A DNA stretch of 64,000 nucleotides from Candidatus Flavonifractor merdavium (GTDB lineage: Bacteria > Bacillota > Clostridia > Oscillospirales > Oscillospiraceae), in assembly GCA_019119335.1 (NCBI GenBank), contig DWXF01000039.1:1-64000 (forward strand). Reading direction: 5' to 3'. Under the pieces are notes generated by a model. It was not told the origin of the DNA. It searched no databases and saw nothing but the letters and a program-made list of their open reading frames with translations. This document shows positions 42,422 through 50,755 of the stretch, piece after piece; positions within the stretch are counted from its first letter, which is position 1; every line of letters starts with the position of its first letter. The position numbers were made by a program, and so were the translations under genes.

Positions 42422-44728
42422 TTATCCGCACTTGGAGTAGCCGCAGTCCCGGCAGGTAACGCAGCCTCCCTCGTGCTCCAGTCTGGCCCCGCACTCGGGG
42501 CAGAACTTGGCCAGCTTGGCCTCGGCGGGGGTCATCCCCGGCCGGGGAATGGGGGCGGCCGCCTTGGCCGTGGAGCTGATGGGGGCGGGGGCTGGCTCAT
42601 GATTCCCGTTCTGGGACACCTTGAGCACCTTCTCCAGAGCCTTGGCAATGGCGTCGGGGCAGGAGGTCACCGGCACCCCCGCCTGCCGCAGGCAGGAGGG
42701 GCAGCGGATCCCCTTGAGCTGCTGGATGATCTCCTTGGGGTCCATGCCGGAGCGGATACCCACGCTGACCAGGCGGGCGGTGGCCTCGCTCTGGCTGGGG
42801 CAGCCTCCCGCCCGGCCGGTGTTGGTAAACACCTCGCAGATACCGTTTTCGTCGTAGTTGACGGTAATATACAGATTGCCGCAGCCGATGCGCACCTTCT
42901 CGGTAAAGCCGGTGGTCACGGCGGGCCGGGGCCGGGGCTGGATGTGGCCGTAGGCCTCCTGGGGAATCTGGCACTCCTCGCACACCCGGCCGGTGGGGGC
43001 GGGGGTATCCTTGCCGTCGTTGACCTTGCCGATGTTGAGCACCTGCTCGTTGCGGCTGCCGTCCCGGTAGATGGTGGTGCCCTTGCACCCCAGGGTAAAG
43101 GCCATCCGGTAGACCTCGGCCACCTCCTCACGGGTGGCGGAGTTGGGGAAGTTCACCGTCTTGCTCACCGCGTTGTCGGTGTAGGCCTGGAAGGCGGCCT
43201 GCATCTTCACGTGCCAGATGGGGGAGACGTCGTGGGCGCAGACGAACACCCGCTTGATATCCTCGGGGATGCCGTCCACGTGGGCCAGGGAGCCCTGCTC
43301 CACAATCTTGCGCATCAGCTCCTCGGAATAGATGCCCGCCTCCACCAGCCTGTCCTTCAGGATCTGGTTGGTCTCGATGAGGTGGGTGTTGTCCATCACG
43401 TTGCGGATATAGGCGTAGGCAAACACCGGCTCCACCCCGGAGGACACTCCGGCGATGATGGACAGGGTGCCGGTGGGGGCGATGGTGGTGACGGTGGCGT
43501 TGCGCAGGGGCTTGCCGTCCTTGTAGATGCTCTCCCCGAAGAGGGGGAAGGGCCCCCGGCTCTCGGCCAGCTCCTGGCTGGCCTGGTGGCCGATGGTGTT
43601 GATGGTGTCCATGATCTCCCCGGCCAGGGCCACGCCCTCCTCGCTGTTGTAGGGCACGCCCATGTACAGCAGCATGTCGGCAAAGCCCATGACCCCCAGG
43701 CCAATTTTCCGGGTGGAGCGGGTCATCTGGTCGATCTCGGGCAGGGGGTACTGGTTGACCTCAATGACGTTGTCCAGGAAGTGGACAGCGTTGCGGATGG
43801 TCCGCTCCAGCTTGGCCCGGTCCAGCACCCAGCCGGCCACGGTGCGGGTCAGGTGATTGACCAGGTTGATGGAGCCCAGGTTGCAGCTCTCATAGGGCAG
43901 CAGGGGCTGCTCCCCGCAGGGGTTGGTGGACTCGATCTCCCCCTGGCCGGGCACCACGTTGTCCCGGTTCAGCCGGTCCAGGAAGATGATCCCCGGCTCC
44001 CCGGTCTGCCAGGCGGACTGAACGATGGTGTCAAAGACCTCCCTGGCGTTGAGCTGGCCGGTGACCTGGCCGGTGGCGGGATTCACCAGGTCGTAGGGCT
44101 GGTTCTTCCCCACCGCCTCCATAAAGGCCTCGGTAATGCCCACGGAGATGTTGAAGTTGGTGATCTCGGAGGTATCGTTCTTGCAGGTGATAAAGGATAT
44201 AATATCCGGGTGGTCCACCCGCAGGATGCCCATGTTGGCGCCCCGGCGGGTGCCTCCCTGCTTCACCGCCTCGGTGGCGGCGTTGAACACCTTCATGAAG
44301 GAGATGGGGCCGCTGGCCACCCCGCCGGTGGAGTTCACCGTGGAGCCGTTGGGCCGCAGGCGGGAGAAGGAAAAGCCGGTGCCGCCGCCGCTCTTGTGGA
44401 TCAGGGCGGCGTTCTTGATGGCGTCAAAAATATCCTCCATGGAGTCGGCCACCGGCAGCACGAAGCAGGCCGACAGCTGGCCCAGGGGCCGCCCCGCGTT
44501 CATCAGGGTGGGGGAATTGGGCAGAAAGTCCAGGTTGGTCATCATCTCGTAAAAGGTCCTGGCGGTGGCCACCACGTCGGCCTTGGGGTCAAAGTGCCGG
44601 TCCCCCTCGGCAATGGCGTTGGCTACCCGGTGAAACAGGCCGTCCACCGTCTCGGTGGGGTTCCCCTGCTCGTCCCGGGCCAGGTAGCGCCGCTCCAGCA
44701 CCGCCTTGGCGTTTTCTGATATGGGCAT
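42422..44728 (-). CDS. nrdJ: Class II (adenosylcobalamin-dependent) ribonucleoside-diphosphate reductase
   Basis: 768 residues. It reduces ribonucleotides using a B12-derived radical, independent of oxygen. Evidence: FLPNSPTLMNAG, FVLPVADSMEDIFDAIK, QGGTRRGANMGILRVDHPDI, the thiyl-cysteine motif ESTNPCGEQPLLPYESCNLG, and APTGTLS. The C-terminus ends in a zinc ribbon (CPECGARLEHEGGCVTCRDCGYSKC) in place of the usual redox cysteine pair. Start MPISENAK at 44728 with AGGAGGAG upstream; an earlier frame opening at 44800 lies in the promoter. Confidence 0.95.
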   Translation of the reverse strand: MPISENAKAVLERRYLARDEQGNPTETVDGLFHRVANAIAEGDRHFDPKADVVATARTFYEMMTNLDFLPNSPTLMNAGRPLGQLSACFVLPVADSMEDIFDAIKNAALIHKSGGGTGFSFSRLRPNGSTVNSTGGVASGPISFMKVFNAATEAVKQGGTRRGANMGILRVDHPDIISFITCKNDTSEITNFNISVGITEAFMEAVGKNQPYDLVNPATGQVTGQLNAREVFDTIVQSAWQTGEPGIIFLDRLNRDNVVPGQGEIESTNPCGEQPLLPYESCNLGSINLVNHLTRTVAGWVLDRAKLERTIRNAVHFLDNVIEVNQYPLPEIDQMTRSTRKIGLGVMGFADMLLYMGVPYNSEEGVALAGEIMDTINTIGHQASQELAESRGPFPLFGESIYKDGKPLRNATVTTIAPTGTLSIIAGVSSGVEPVFAYAYIRNVMDNTHLIETNQILKDRLVEAGIYSEELMRKIVEQGSLAHVDGIPEDIKRVFVCAHDVSPIWHVKMQAAFQAYTDNAVSKTVNFPNSATREEVAEVYRMAFTLGCKGTTIYRDGSRNEQVLNIGKVNDGKDTPAPTGRVCEECQIPQEAYGHIQPRPRPAVTTGFTEKVRIGCGNLYITVNYDENGICEVFTNTGRAGGCPSQSEATARLVSVGIRSGMDPKEIIQQLKGIRCPSCLRQAGVPVTSCPDAIAKALEKVLKVSQNGNHEPAPAPISSTAKAAAPIPRPGMTPAEAKLAKFCPECGARLEHEGGCVTCRDCGYSKCG

Positions 44729-44760
44729 AGATCTTCTCTCCTCCTGGTAAATTGACAATA

Positions 44761-44797
44761 GCACAAGATATTGTATCACAGAAAAAGAGCTTGTCAA
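44761..44797 (-). promoter_or_regulatory. Promoter of nrdJ with a candidate NrdR box
   Basis: Minus strand TTGACA (44792-44797), 16 bases, TACAAT (44770-44775). The plus-strand sequence GCACAAGATATTGTAT (44761-44776) matches 13 of 16 positions of the recalled NrdR box consensus and overlaps the -10. A second box at the usual spacing was not found, so NrdR control is tentative. Confidence 0.5.
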
Positions 44798-44808
44798 CAT
44801 TTCGTTCC

Positions 44809-44837
44809 TTGCCCGGTTTCCCCTTTCCTGCTATAAT
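44809..44837 (+). promoter_or_regulatory. Promoter of the CPBP protease gene
   Basis: TTGCCC (44809-44814), 17 bases, perfect TATAAT (44832-44837). Confidence 0.75.
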
Positions 44838-44870
44838 AGAGAAAAATATTCCCCTTTTGGAGGCTCCCCT

Positions 44871-45824
44871 ATGCAAGACTGGCGCGTGAAACCCCTGGGC
44901 CGGCCGGCTCCCTCCGAGCTGCGGGTCCATTGCCAATATTTTTCTCAGCTGGGCTGGGCCCTGTTTGCCCAGATGCTGGCCATGCTGACGGTACAGGTGG
45001 TGGTCTCCGCTCTGGCGGGCCTGCTGGCCCCCGCGCTGCTGTCCGACCCCATTTTTCTGTGGACCCTGTCGGTGGTCTCTGCCTACGGGGTGGGCTTTCC
45101 CGCCTTCTGCCTCATGATCCGCCGGGTGGACGCCCCGCCCTCGGAGCCGGGTCGGCCGCTGGGCCCCGCCCGTTTTTTCCAGATTTACCTCATCGTCCTG
45201 GCCCTGATGTACCTGACCAACATGGCCACCCTGGCCATAACCGCCCTCATCGGCCTGCTGCGGGGGGAGGCGGTGGTCAACCCGGTGGAGCAGATGGAGA
45301 GCTATCCTGTGGCCCTCACCACCCTGCTGGGGTGCGTCATCGCCCCCATTACGGAGGAGCTCATGTTCCGCAGGCTGCTGCTGGACCGGCTGCGGCCCTA
45401 TGGCGAGAAATTCGCCGTGGTGGCCTCCGCCCTGTGCTTCGGCCTGTTCCACGGCAACCTGAACCAGGTGTTTTATGCCTTTGCCATCGGGCTGGTGTTC
45501 GCCTATGTGGCCCTGCGGACGGGGCGGCTGTGGCAGGTGATGCTGCTGCACGCCATGGTCAACAGCATTTCGGTGCTGATCCTCCCCCTGCTGGAGCCCC
45601 TGGGGGCGGCGGGCGAGGGACTGCTGAGCCTGCTGGTCCTGGTAGCCATTGCGGTGGGCATCGTCTTTCTGGTGGCGCTGCGGCGGGAGGTCCGCTTCGC
45701 CCCCTCCCCCTCTCCCCTGTCCGCCCGGTGGACCTGGCGGGTGTTCTTTGAGAATCCGGGCGTGATCTGCTTCTGCCTGCTGTTCGCCGCCCTGTGCGTG
45801 ATCTATCTGCTGCCCCAGGGGTAA
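44871..45824 (+). CDS. CPBP family intramembrane metalloprotease
   Basis: 317 residues with about eight hydrophobic segments. The three active-site motifs of CAAX-type/Abi proteases are present: EELMFRRLLLDRL (EExxxR), FGLFHGNLNQ and LLHAMVNS. Substrate unknown. A gene alone with its own promoter; GGAGG precedes the ATG. Confidence 0.9.
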   Translation: MQDWRVKPLGRPAPSELRVHCQYFSQLGWALFAQMLAMLTVQVVVSALAGLLAPALLSDPIFLWTLSVVSAYGVGFPAFCLMIRRVDAPPSEPGRPLGPARFFQIYLIVLALMYLTNMATLAITALIGLLRGEAVVNPVEQMESYPVALTTLLGCVIAPITEELMFRRLLLDRLRPYGEKFAVVASALCFGLFHGNLNQVFYAFAIGLVFAYVALRTGRLWQVMLLHAMVNSISVLILPLLEPLGAAGEGLLSLLVLVAIAVGIVFLVALRREVRFAPSPSPLSARWTWRVFFENPGVICFCLLFAALCVIYLLPQG

Positions 45825-45831
45825 GTGCCGG

Positions 45832-45860
45832 TTGCTTTTCCCGCCGGTTTCCTGTACAAT
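45832..45860 (+). promoter_or_regulatory. Promoter of the glycosyltransferase gene
   Basis: TTGCTT (45832-45837), 17 bases, TACAAT (45855-45860), just after the protease stop. Confidence 0.65.
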
Positions 45861-45899
45861 AAACTCTGCCAAATCACTGCGGAAAGGGGATCATCCTCT

Positions 45900-47006
45900 A
45901 TGCTGAAGGTACTCTATCTGCTCAACTTTGCCGGCAAGGCCGGCACCGAGCGGTATGTGGAAACCCTGGTGCGCTACCTCTCTCAGGACGGCCTGGTGCA
46001 GCCCTTTTTCGCCTACAACGAAGGCGGGCTGCTGGTGGAGCGGCTGGAGGAGATGGGGGTGCCCTGCCGCCGGGTGGAGATGCGCCGCCGGTTCGACAAG
46101 AAGGCCGCCAGAGAGCTGGCCGCTCTGTGCGCGGAGTGGGACATCCAGCTGGTCCACTGTCACTACCTGCGGGAGCACTACACCGCCCTGCTGGCCAAAA
46201 AATACTATCCCTCCCTCCGGGTGGTGTACACCAACCACTTCGTGCTGGCCAACGATTTTGTCACCCGGTTCACCAACCGGCTGATGGACAAGCGGCAGGA
46301 CCAGATGATCGCCGTGTGCAACCGGGGCAGGGAGCAGCTCATGGCCAACGGCTGGAGCGGCGAGCGCATCCAGGTCATCTTCAACTCCGTGGACCCGGAG
46401 GCCTGGGCGGGTGAGCGCTCAGAGTCCACCCTGCGCAGCGAGCTGGGCCTGCCGGAGGACCGGTTTGTGATGCTGTGCGCCTCCCGGTTTGCCGAGGACA
46501 AGGGGCATAAGTATCTCATTAACTCGGTGAAGAAGCTCACCGGGCTGACCGACAGACCCTTCACCCTGGTGCTGGCGGGGGACGGCCCCCTGCTGGAGCC
46601 CAGCAAGGCCCAGGTGAAGGAGCTGGGTCTGGAGGAGCAGGTGAAATTCATCGGCTTCCGCAAGGACATCAAGAACCTGTACAAGGGCTCCGACCTGTAC
46701 GTCAACTCCTCCCAGCACGAGGCCCTGTCTTTCCTCATCATTGAGGCCATGGCCGCCGGGCTGCCGGTGATCGCCACCGACATGGGGGGCAACTCGGACA
46801 TCGTCAATGACGAGGCGGGCTGCGGACTGCTGGTGGAGTACGACAACCCGGACTCCATGGCGGAGGCCATGAAGCGGTTTCTGGAGGACCCGGACTTTCT
46901 GGCCCGGTGCCGGGAAAACGCCCTGCGCACCATCCAGGAAAAGTTTGAGATCCACAAAATGGCCCGGGCCACCTTTGAGGTCTACCGCAAGGCCCTGGAA
47001 AACTGA
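45900..47006 (+). CDS. GT4-family glycosyltransferase
   Basis: 368 residues, GT-B fold. The N-terminus has LNFAGKAGTERYVETLVRYL, and the nucleotide-sugar site is SSQHEALSFLIIEAMAAGLPVIATDMGGNSDIV read in two parts, with the E-x7-E pattern of GT4 enzymes. It most likely adds a sugar to a lipid-linked precursor of a surface polysaccharide. Start at 45900; ribosome site GGAAAGGGG. Twenty-one bases separate it from the next gene. Confidence 0.92.
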   Translation: MLKVLYLLNFAGKAGTERYVETLVRYLSQDGLVQPFFAYNEGGLLVERLEEMGVPCRRVEMRRRFDKKAARELAALCAEWDIQLVHCHYLREHYTALLAKKYYPSLRVVYTNHFVLANDFVTRFTNRLMDKRQDQMIAVCNRGREQLMANGWSGERIQVIFNSVDPEAWAGERSESTLRSELGLPEDRFVMLCASRFAEDKGHKYLINSVKKLTGLTDRPFTLVLAGDGPLLEPSKAQVKELGLEEQVKFIGFRKDIKNLYKGSDLYVNSSQHEALSFLIIEAMAAGLPVIATDMGGNSDIVNDEAGCGLLVEYDNPDSMAEAMKRFLEDPDFLARCRENALRTIQEKFEIHKMARATFEVYRKALEN

Positions 47007-47027
47007 TTGTAAAAAGGAATTTATACT

Positions 47028-48560
47028 ATGGCAATTACCGAAAGTAGTTACGTTCTGCGGTTCTTCCTGGCCATCTGGCTGGGCCTGAAACATGCCGCGG
47101 CCAACAGCGGGGTCAACCGCCTCTGCCGGGGGCTGGAGCGGGGCGCGGCCCGGCTGCTGTCCGGCAGCGTGCTGTGGAACTTCGCCTGGCGGGAGGGGGT
47201 TGTGTCCCGGGCCTGGACGGGCAGTCTGTCCTGCCGGCTGTTTACCGCCATTGTCAACATCCCCTGCGCCATCGTCAAGGTCATCTGGAAGGCGGGCCGG
47301 CCGGTGTGGGAAGCCAGCCTGTTCTGCCGCCTGCTCACCGCCCTGGGCGGCGCCACCTTCTTCTTCCTGGGCCTGTTCATGACCGTGATGCTGATGGCCC
47401 CCCACAACGCCTGGAACAACACCTACGCCCTGATGGGAGCGGTGGCCCTGACGGCGCTGTTCATCGCGGGCAGCGCCTCCCGGCGGCACTACCGTCTGGA
47501 GCTGGATACCCTGGGGCCCTATATGAGTATCTATATGGCCTTCATCTGCCTGGCACTGCTGGGCTCCCTGTCCACCCGCATGTCCATGCGGTTCTTCGCC
47601 TTCCATCTCACCAGCTTTTTGATCGTGCTGGTGGTGGTGAGCGCGGTGCACAAGTATGAGCAGCTCCAGCTGATGGTGTCCCTGGCGGTGCTGGGCCTCT
47701 CCGTGGCCGCCCTGTACGGCTGTTATCAGGGCTATATCGGGGTGGAGGTGGTACCCTCCCAGCAGGACATGGTGGTCAACGCCGGTATGCCCGGCCGTGT
47801 GTATTCCTTCTTTGACAATCCCAACAACTTCGCCGAGCAGCTGGAGATGCTGCTGCCCCTGGACCTGGCCCTCTTCCTCAACTGCCGCTGGCGGGGAAAG
47901 GCGCTCTCCCTGCTCTCTCTGGTCCTGGGGGTGGTGGCTATCGGCTACACCTACGGCCGGGCCAGCTGGATCGGCCTGGCTCTGGCGGTAGTGGTCTTTG
48001 TGGCCCTGCTGGACTGGCGCTGGATCCCGGTGCTGCTGCTTCTGGGTCTGGCCGCCATTCCCTTCCTGCCGGAGACCATCTACAACCGGATCCTCACCAT
48101 TACCAACACCCAGGACTCCTCCACCCAGTACCGCTTCACCATTTACGACACCACCGCCAACCTGATGAAGGACTACTGGCACCGGGGAGTTGGCCTGGGC
48201 AGCGACATCATGAAAAAGGTGTTCCAGACCTATCCCACCAACTTTGACGGCTCCTACCCCATCCACACCCACAACAACTATTTGCAGATGTGGGGGGAGG
48301 CGGGCATCTGGGGGATTCTGTCCTTCCTGGGCCTGCTGCTGTGGCAGCTGAAAAAGGGCGTCAAAGCCCTCCGGGCCGCCGCCCCCCGGCTGCGCCGGAT
48401 GCTGGCCGCCGCCATCGGCGCCTTCTGCGGCATCATGGTCATCGGCCTGGCGGAGTACACCTGGTTCTATCCCCGGAACATGTTCACCTACTGGTTCCTG
48501 TTCGGCGTGATCGCCGCCTGCGTCAAGCTGGCAAAGGCGGAGCAGCCCGCCAGGGCGTAA
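47028..48560 (+). CDS. O-antigen ligase/polymerase-like membrane protein
   Basis: 510 residues, with about ten to twelve hydrophobic segments preceded by a helical N-terminus of about 90 residues rich in Trp/Arg. The periplasmic-loop motif FFDNPNNFAEQLEMLLPL and HTHNNYLQMWGEAGIWG place it in the WaaL/Wzy family. It probably joins glycan repeat units or transfers a glycan to an acceptor. Together with the upstream glycosyltransferase it is a minimal pair; no flippase or other polymer genes are next to it. Confidence 0.88.
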   Translation: MAITESSYVLRFFLAIWLGLKHAAANSGVNRLCRGLERGAARLLSGSVLWNFAWREGVVSRAWTGSLSCRLFTAIVNIPCAIVKVIWKAGRPVWEASLFCRLLTALGGATFFFLGLFMTVMLMAPHNAWNNTYALMGAVALTALFIAGSASRRHYRLELDTLGPYMSIYMAFICLALLGSLSTRMSMRFFAFHLTSFLIVLVVVSAVHKYEQLQLMVSLAVLGLSVAALYGCYQGYIGVEVVPSQQDMVVNAGMPGRVYSFFDNPNNFAEQLEMLLPLDLALFLNCRWRGKALSLLSLVLGVVAIGYTYGRASWIGLALAVVVFVALLDWRWIPVLLLLGLAAIPFLPETIYNRILTITNTQDSSTQYRFTIYDTTANLMKDYWHRGVGLGSDIMKKVFQTYPTNFDGSYPIHTHNNYLQMWGEAGIWGILSFLGLLLWQLKKGVKALRAAAPRLRRMLAAAIGAFCGIMVIGLAEYTWFYPRNMFTYWFLFGVIAACVKLAKAEQPARA

Positions 48561-48567
48561 TACACGT

Positions 48568-48614
48568 AATAAAGGCTGTGGGCACTTCTGTGCCCACAGC
48601 CTTTATTGTTTTTC
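48568..48614 (+). terminator. Terminator after the O-antigen-ligase-like gene
   Basis: Eighteen-base arms (568-585 and 590-607) with a four-base loop and a T-rich tail. Confidence 0.93.
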
Positions 48615-48626
48615 AATATAAATCAA

Positions 48627-48655
48627 TTGACTTTCGATCTCCCCGGTGATAGGAT
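48627..48655 (+). promoter_or_regulatory. Promoter of a small membrane protein
   Basis: TTGACT (48627-48632), 17 bases, TAGGAT (48650-48655), 21 bases before the ATG. Confidence 0.65.
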
Positions 48656-48676
48656 AGCGGTAAAGGAGGTACCACT

Positions 48677-49120
48677 ATGAAAAAATGGGTATTCTGGTCC
48701 GCCATGTGCGCCGTTTCCCTGGTCAACGGGGCTTTCTTCCTTGGCGGCTCCGCCGGCGTGATGGGCCGGGGGATAGCAGGAACCGACAACCAGGCCTCCC
48801 TGCTGTTTATTCCCGTTCTCTGGCTCATGGCAATCTGGGTGCTTGCCGCGCTGAACCTGTGCACCCTCCTTGCGGGCATCCGGATGGAAAAGGGCCGCTC
48901 CATTCACCCTCTGGAGGTCTTTCACCTGTCCGGCCTCTCCCGGCGCGCCAAGACGTCCAGAGCCGGGTTCTTCCTGGCCGCCGTCCTGCTCATGCTGTTC
49001 GGATACGCCCTGTTCGCCCCGGACATGCCCTGGGCTGCCGGCTACGCCCTGTCTGGCGGCCTTCTGCTCCTGTTTTTGAACGCCTGGACAAGGGCCGCCC
49101 TGCATCGCGCCCATGGATAA
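48677..49120 (+). CDS. Four-helix membrane protein of unknown function
   Basis: 147 residues with four hydrophobic helices, in two pairs separated by a basic loop (RMEKGRSIHPLEVFHLSGLSRRAKTSR). No motif that identifies a family was found. It has a good ribosome site (TAAAGGAGGT), its own promoter and a following terminator, so it is expressed alone. Confidence 0.7.
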   Translation: MKKWVFWSAMCAVSLVNGAFFLGGSAGVMGRGIAGTDNQASLLFIPVLWLMAIWVLAALNLCTLLAGIRMEKGRSIHPLEVFHLSGLSRRAKTSRAGFFLAAVLLMLFGYALFAPDMPWAAGYALSGGLLLLFLNAWTRAALHRAHG

Positions 49121-49130
49121 CGGCAAACGC

Positions 49131-49158
49131 AAACCCCCGCCGGAGCGGCGGGGGTTTT
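49131..49158. terminator. Bidirectional terminator
   Basis: Twelve-base arms AAACCCCCGCCG / CGGCGGGGGTTT with a three-base loop; serves the small membrane protein and the AAA+ gene on the opposite strand. Confidence 0.88.
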
Positions 49159-49159
49159 G

Positions 49160-50575
49160 TCATGCCTGGGTGGCCTCCTGCAGATCAGCCTCGGTGAGGG
49201 CCATGAGCGCCTCCTTGTCCGGCTGCTCCAGAGCGGCCACCCGGTCGGCCTGTCGGGCCACCGCCCGCTCGAACAGGTTGCGCACGTCCCGGGCGTTGCC
49301 GAAGTTCTCGTCCCGGTTCTCGTACAGGTGGTGGAGCAGCCTGGCGGCGCAGGCCTGTCCGCTCTCGTCCAGGGTGTAGCCGTTCTTCTCGCACATGGAG
49401 CGGAAAATCTCCATCAGCTGGTCCCCGGTATAGTCCTCAAAGTAGAAATACTTGTTGAACCGGCTCTCCAGGCCGGGGTTGGCGTGGATAAAACGGTCCA
49501 TCAGCTCGGTGTACCCCGCCACGATCACCACCAGGTCCGCCCGGTGATCCTCCATGCCCTTGAGCAGGGTCTCGATGGCCTCCCGGCCGAAGTCGTTGGG
49601 GTTGTCCTGGTTGGCCAGGGCATAGGCCTCGTCGATGAACAGCACGCCTCCCAGGGCCTTCTGGACCGCCTCGCCGGTTTTGATGGCGGTCTGGCCCACA
49701 AACCCAGCCACCAGGCCGGAGCGGTCCACCTCCACCAGCTGGCCCTTGGACAGCACCCCCATGGCCTTGTAGATCTGGGCCAGCAGCCGGGCCACGGTGG
49801 TCTTGCCGGTGCCCGGATTGCCCATAAAAACCAGGTGGAGGCTCATGGGGGGTACGGGCAGACCGTGCTCCTGCCGGAGCTTGCGCACCTTCACCAGGTT
49901 GATGAGGCTCTTCACATCGGCCTTTACTTTCTCCAGGCCGCACAGGCCGTCCAGCTGCTCCAGCAACTCCTCCAGGGTGGGGGCCGGCTCCTCCTCCGCC
50001 TGGGGGGCCTCCTGGGGCTTCTCCGCCATCTCCGGCTGGGCGGGCTGAGGCCGCTGGGTGACAAAATCCCCCACGTCCAGAGGGGACCGCTCTCCCTTCA
50101 GCCCATCCTTGTCGCACAGGGTGGAGAGGGTATCGGCGCAGGAATTGACGAACCCCGCCTCCGCTTCCCCCACCTGGTCGTCCACCGCCGCAAAGAGCAG
50201 CAGCATCAGGGTGGTCAGGTCGATAAACCGCCGGGCCAGGCCGGTGCCCGACACCTTGTCGCAGGCCCGCATCCGGGCAAAAAATTCCGGCGGCTTGAAG
50301 CCGGGGTACTCCAGCACCGCCGACGACAGCTCCCAGAACAGGATCGTGGGGGCCGGGTTTCCCTTGGCGTAAATGGCGTTGTAGTATTCCACATGCCGGG
50401 GCGTCACGGCCGCCCCGTCCCGCTGCCACACCCCCAAAGCGCAGGCCCGGAAGAACACATCGGCCTGCTGGGTAAACTTCACCCGCAGGGCGGGGTCGGC
50501 AATCTGCCGCCGGAAGGCGGACACGCCTTCGCTGTATTGTCTGTGTACCTCCGCGGCGCTGATGGAGCTTTTCAT
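49160..50575 (-). CDS. CbxX/CfqX-type AAA+ ATPase
   Basis: 471 residues. The AAA+ core in the C-terminal two thirds has Walker A MGNPGTGKTTVARLLAQ, Walker B GGVLFIDEAYAL, a sensor region VVIVAGYTELMD and arginine finger GLESRF, as in CbxX/SpoVK proteins that remodel other proteins. Residues 1-190 form an all-helical domain, then an acidic/proline linker (PQPAQPEMAEKPQEAPQAEEE) joins the two. The helical domain is not recognised. Single gene, not next to rubisco or sporulation genes. Confidence 0.88.
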   Translation of the reverse strand: MKSSISAAEVHRQYSEGVSAFRRQIADPALRVKFTQQADVFFRACALGVWQRDGAAVTPRHVEYYNAIYAKGNPAPTILFWELSSAVLEYPGFKPPEFFARMRACDKVSGTGLARRFIDLTTLMLLLFAAVDDQVGEAEAGFVNSCADTLSTLCDKDGLKGERSPLDVGDFVTQRPQPAQPEMAEKPQEAPQAEEEPAPTLEELLEQLDGLCGLEKVKADVKSLINLVKVRKLRQEHGLPVPPMSLHLVFMGNPGTGKTTVARLLAQIYKAMGVLSKGQLVEVDRSGLVAGFVGQTAIKTGEAVQKALGGVLFIDEAYALANQDNPNDFGREAIETLLKGMEDHRADLVVIVAGYTELMDRFIHANPGLESRFNKYFYFEDYTGDQLMEIFRSMCEKNGYTLDESGQACAARLLHHLYENRDENFGNARDVRNLFERAVARQADRVAALEQPDKEALMALTEADLQEATQA

Positions 50576-50610
50576 GCCGCCACACCTCCGTTTTTACTCT
50601 GCTGTGCCGT

Positions 50611-50639
50611 ATTATATCCCATTGCCGCCGGTAACGCAA
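50611..50639 (-). promoter_or_regulatory. Promoter of the AAA+ ATPase
   Basis: Minus strand TTGCGT (50634-50639), 17 bases, perfect TATAAT (50611-50616). Confidence 0.7.
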
Positions 50640-50694
50640 GGCGGGTTGAAGTTGACATAAATATTAAAAAACCTTTACATTTTATTCCCCGCCG

Positions 50695-50724
50695 TTGACG
50701 GATGGCGGGCAGTCGTTGTAAAAT
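50695..50724 (+). promoter_or_regulatory. Promoter of the zinc-ribbon/Ig-like protein
   Basis: TTGACG (50695-50700), 18 bases, TAAAAT (50719-50724), divergent to the AAA+ promoter. Confidence 0.65.
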
Positions 50725-50755
50725 GGTCTCAGAATGTCGATCGGAGGGATTTCCC

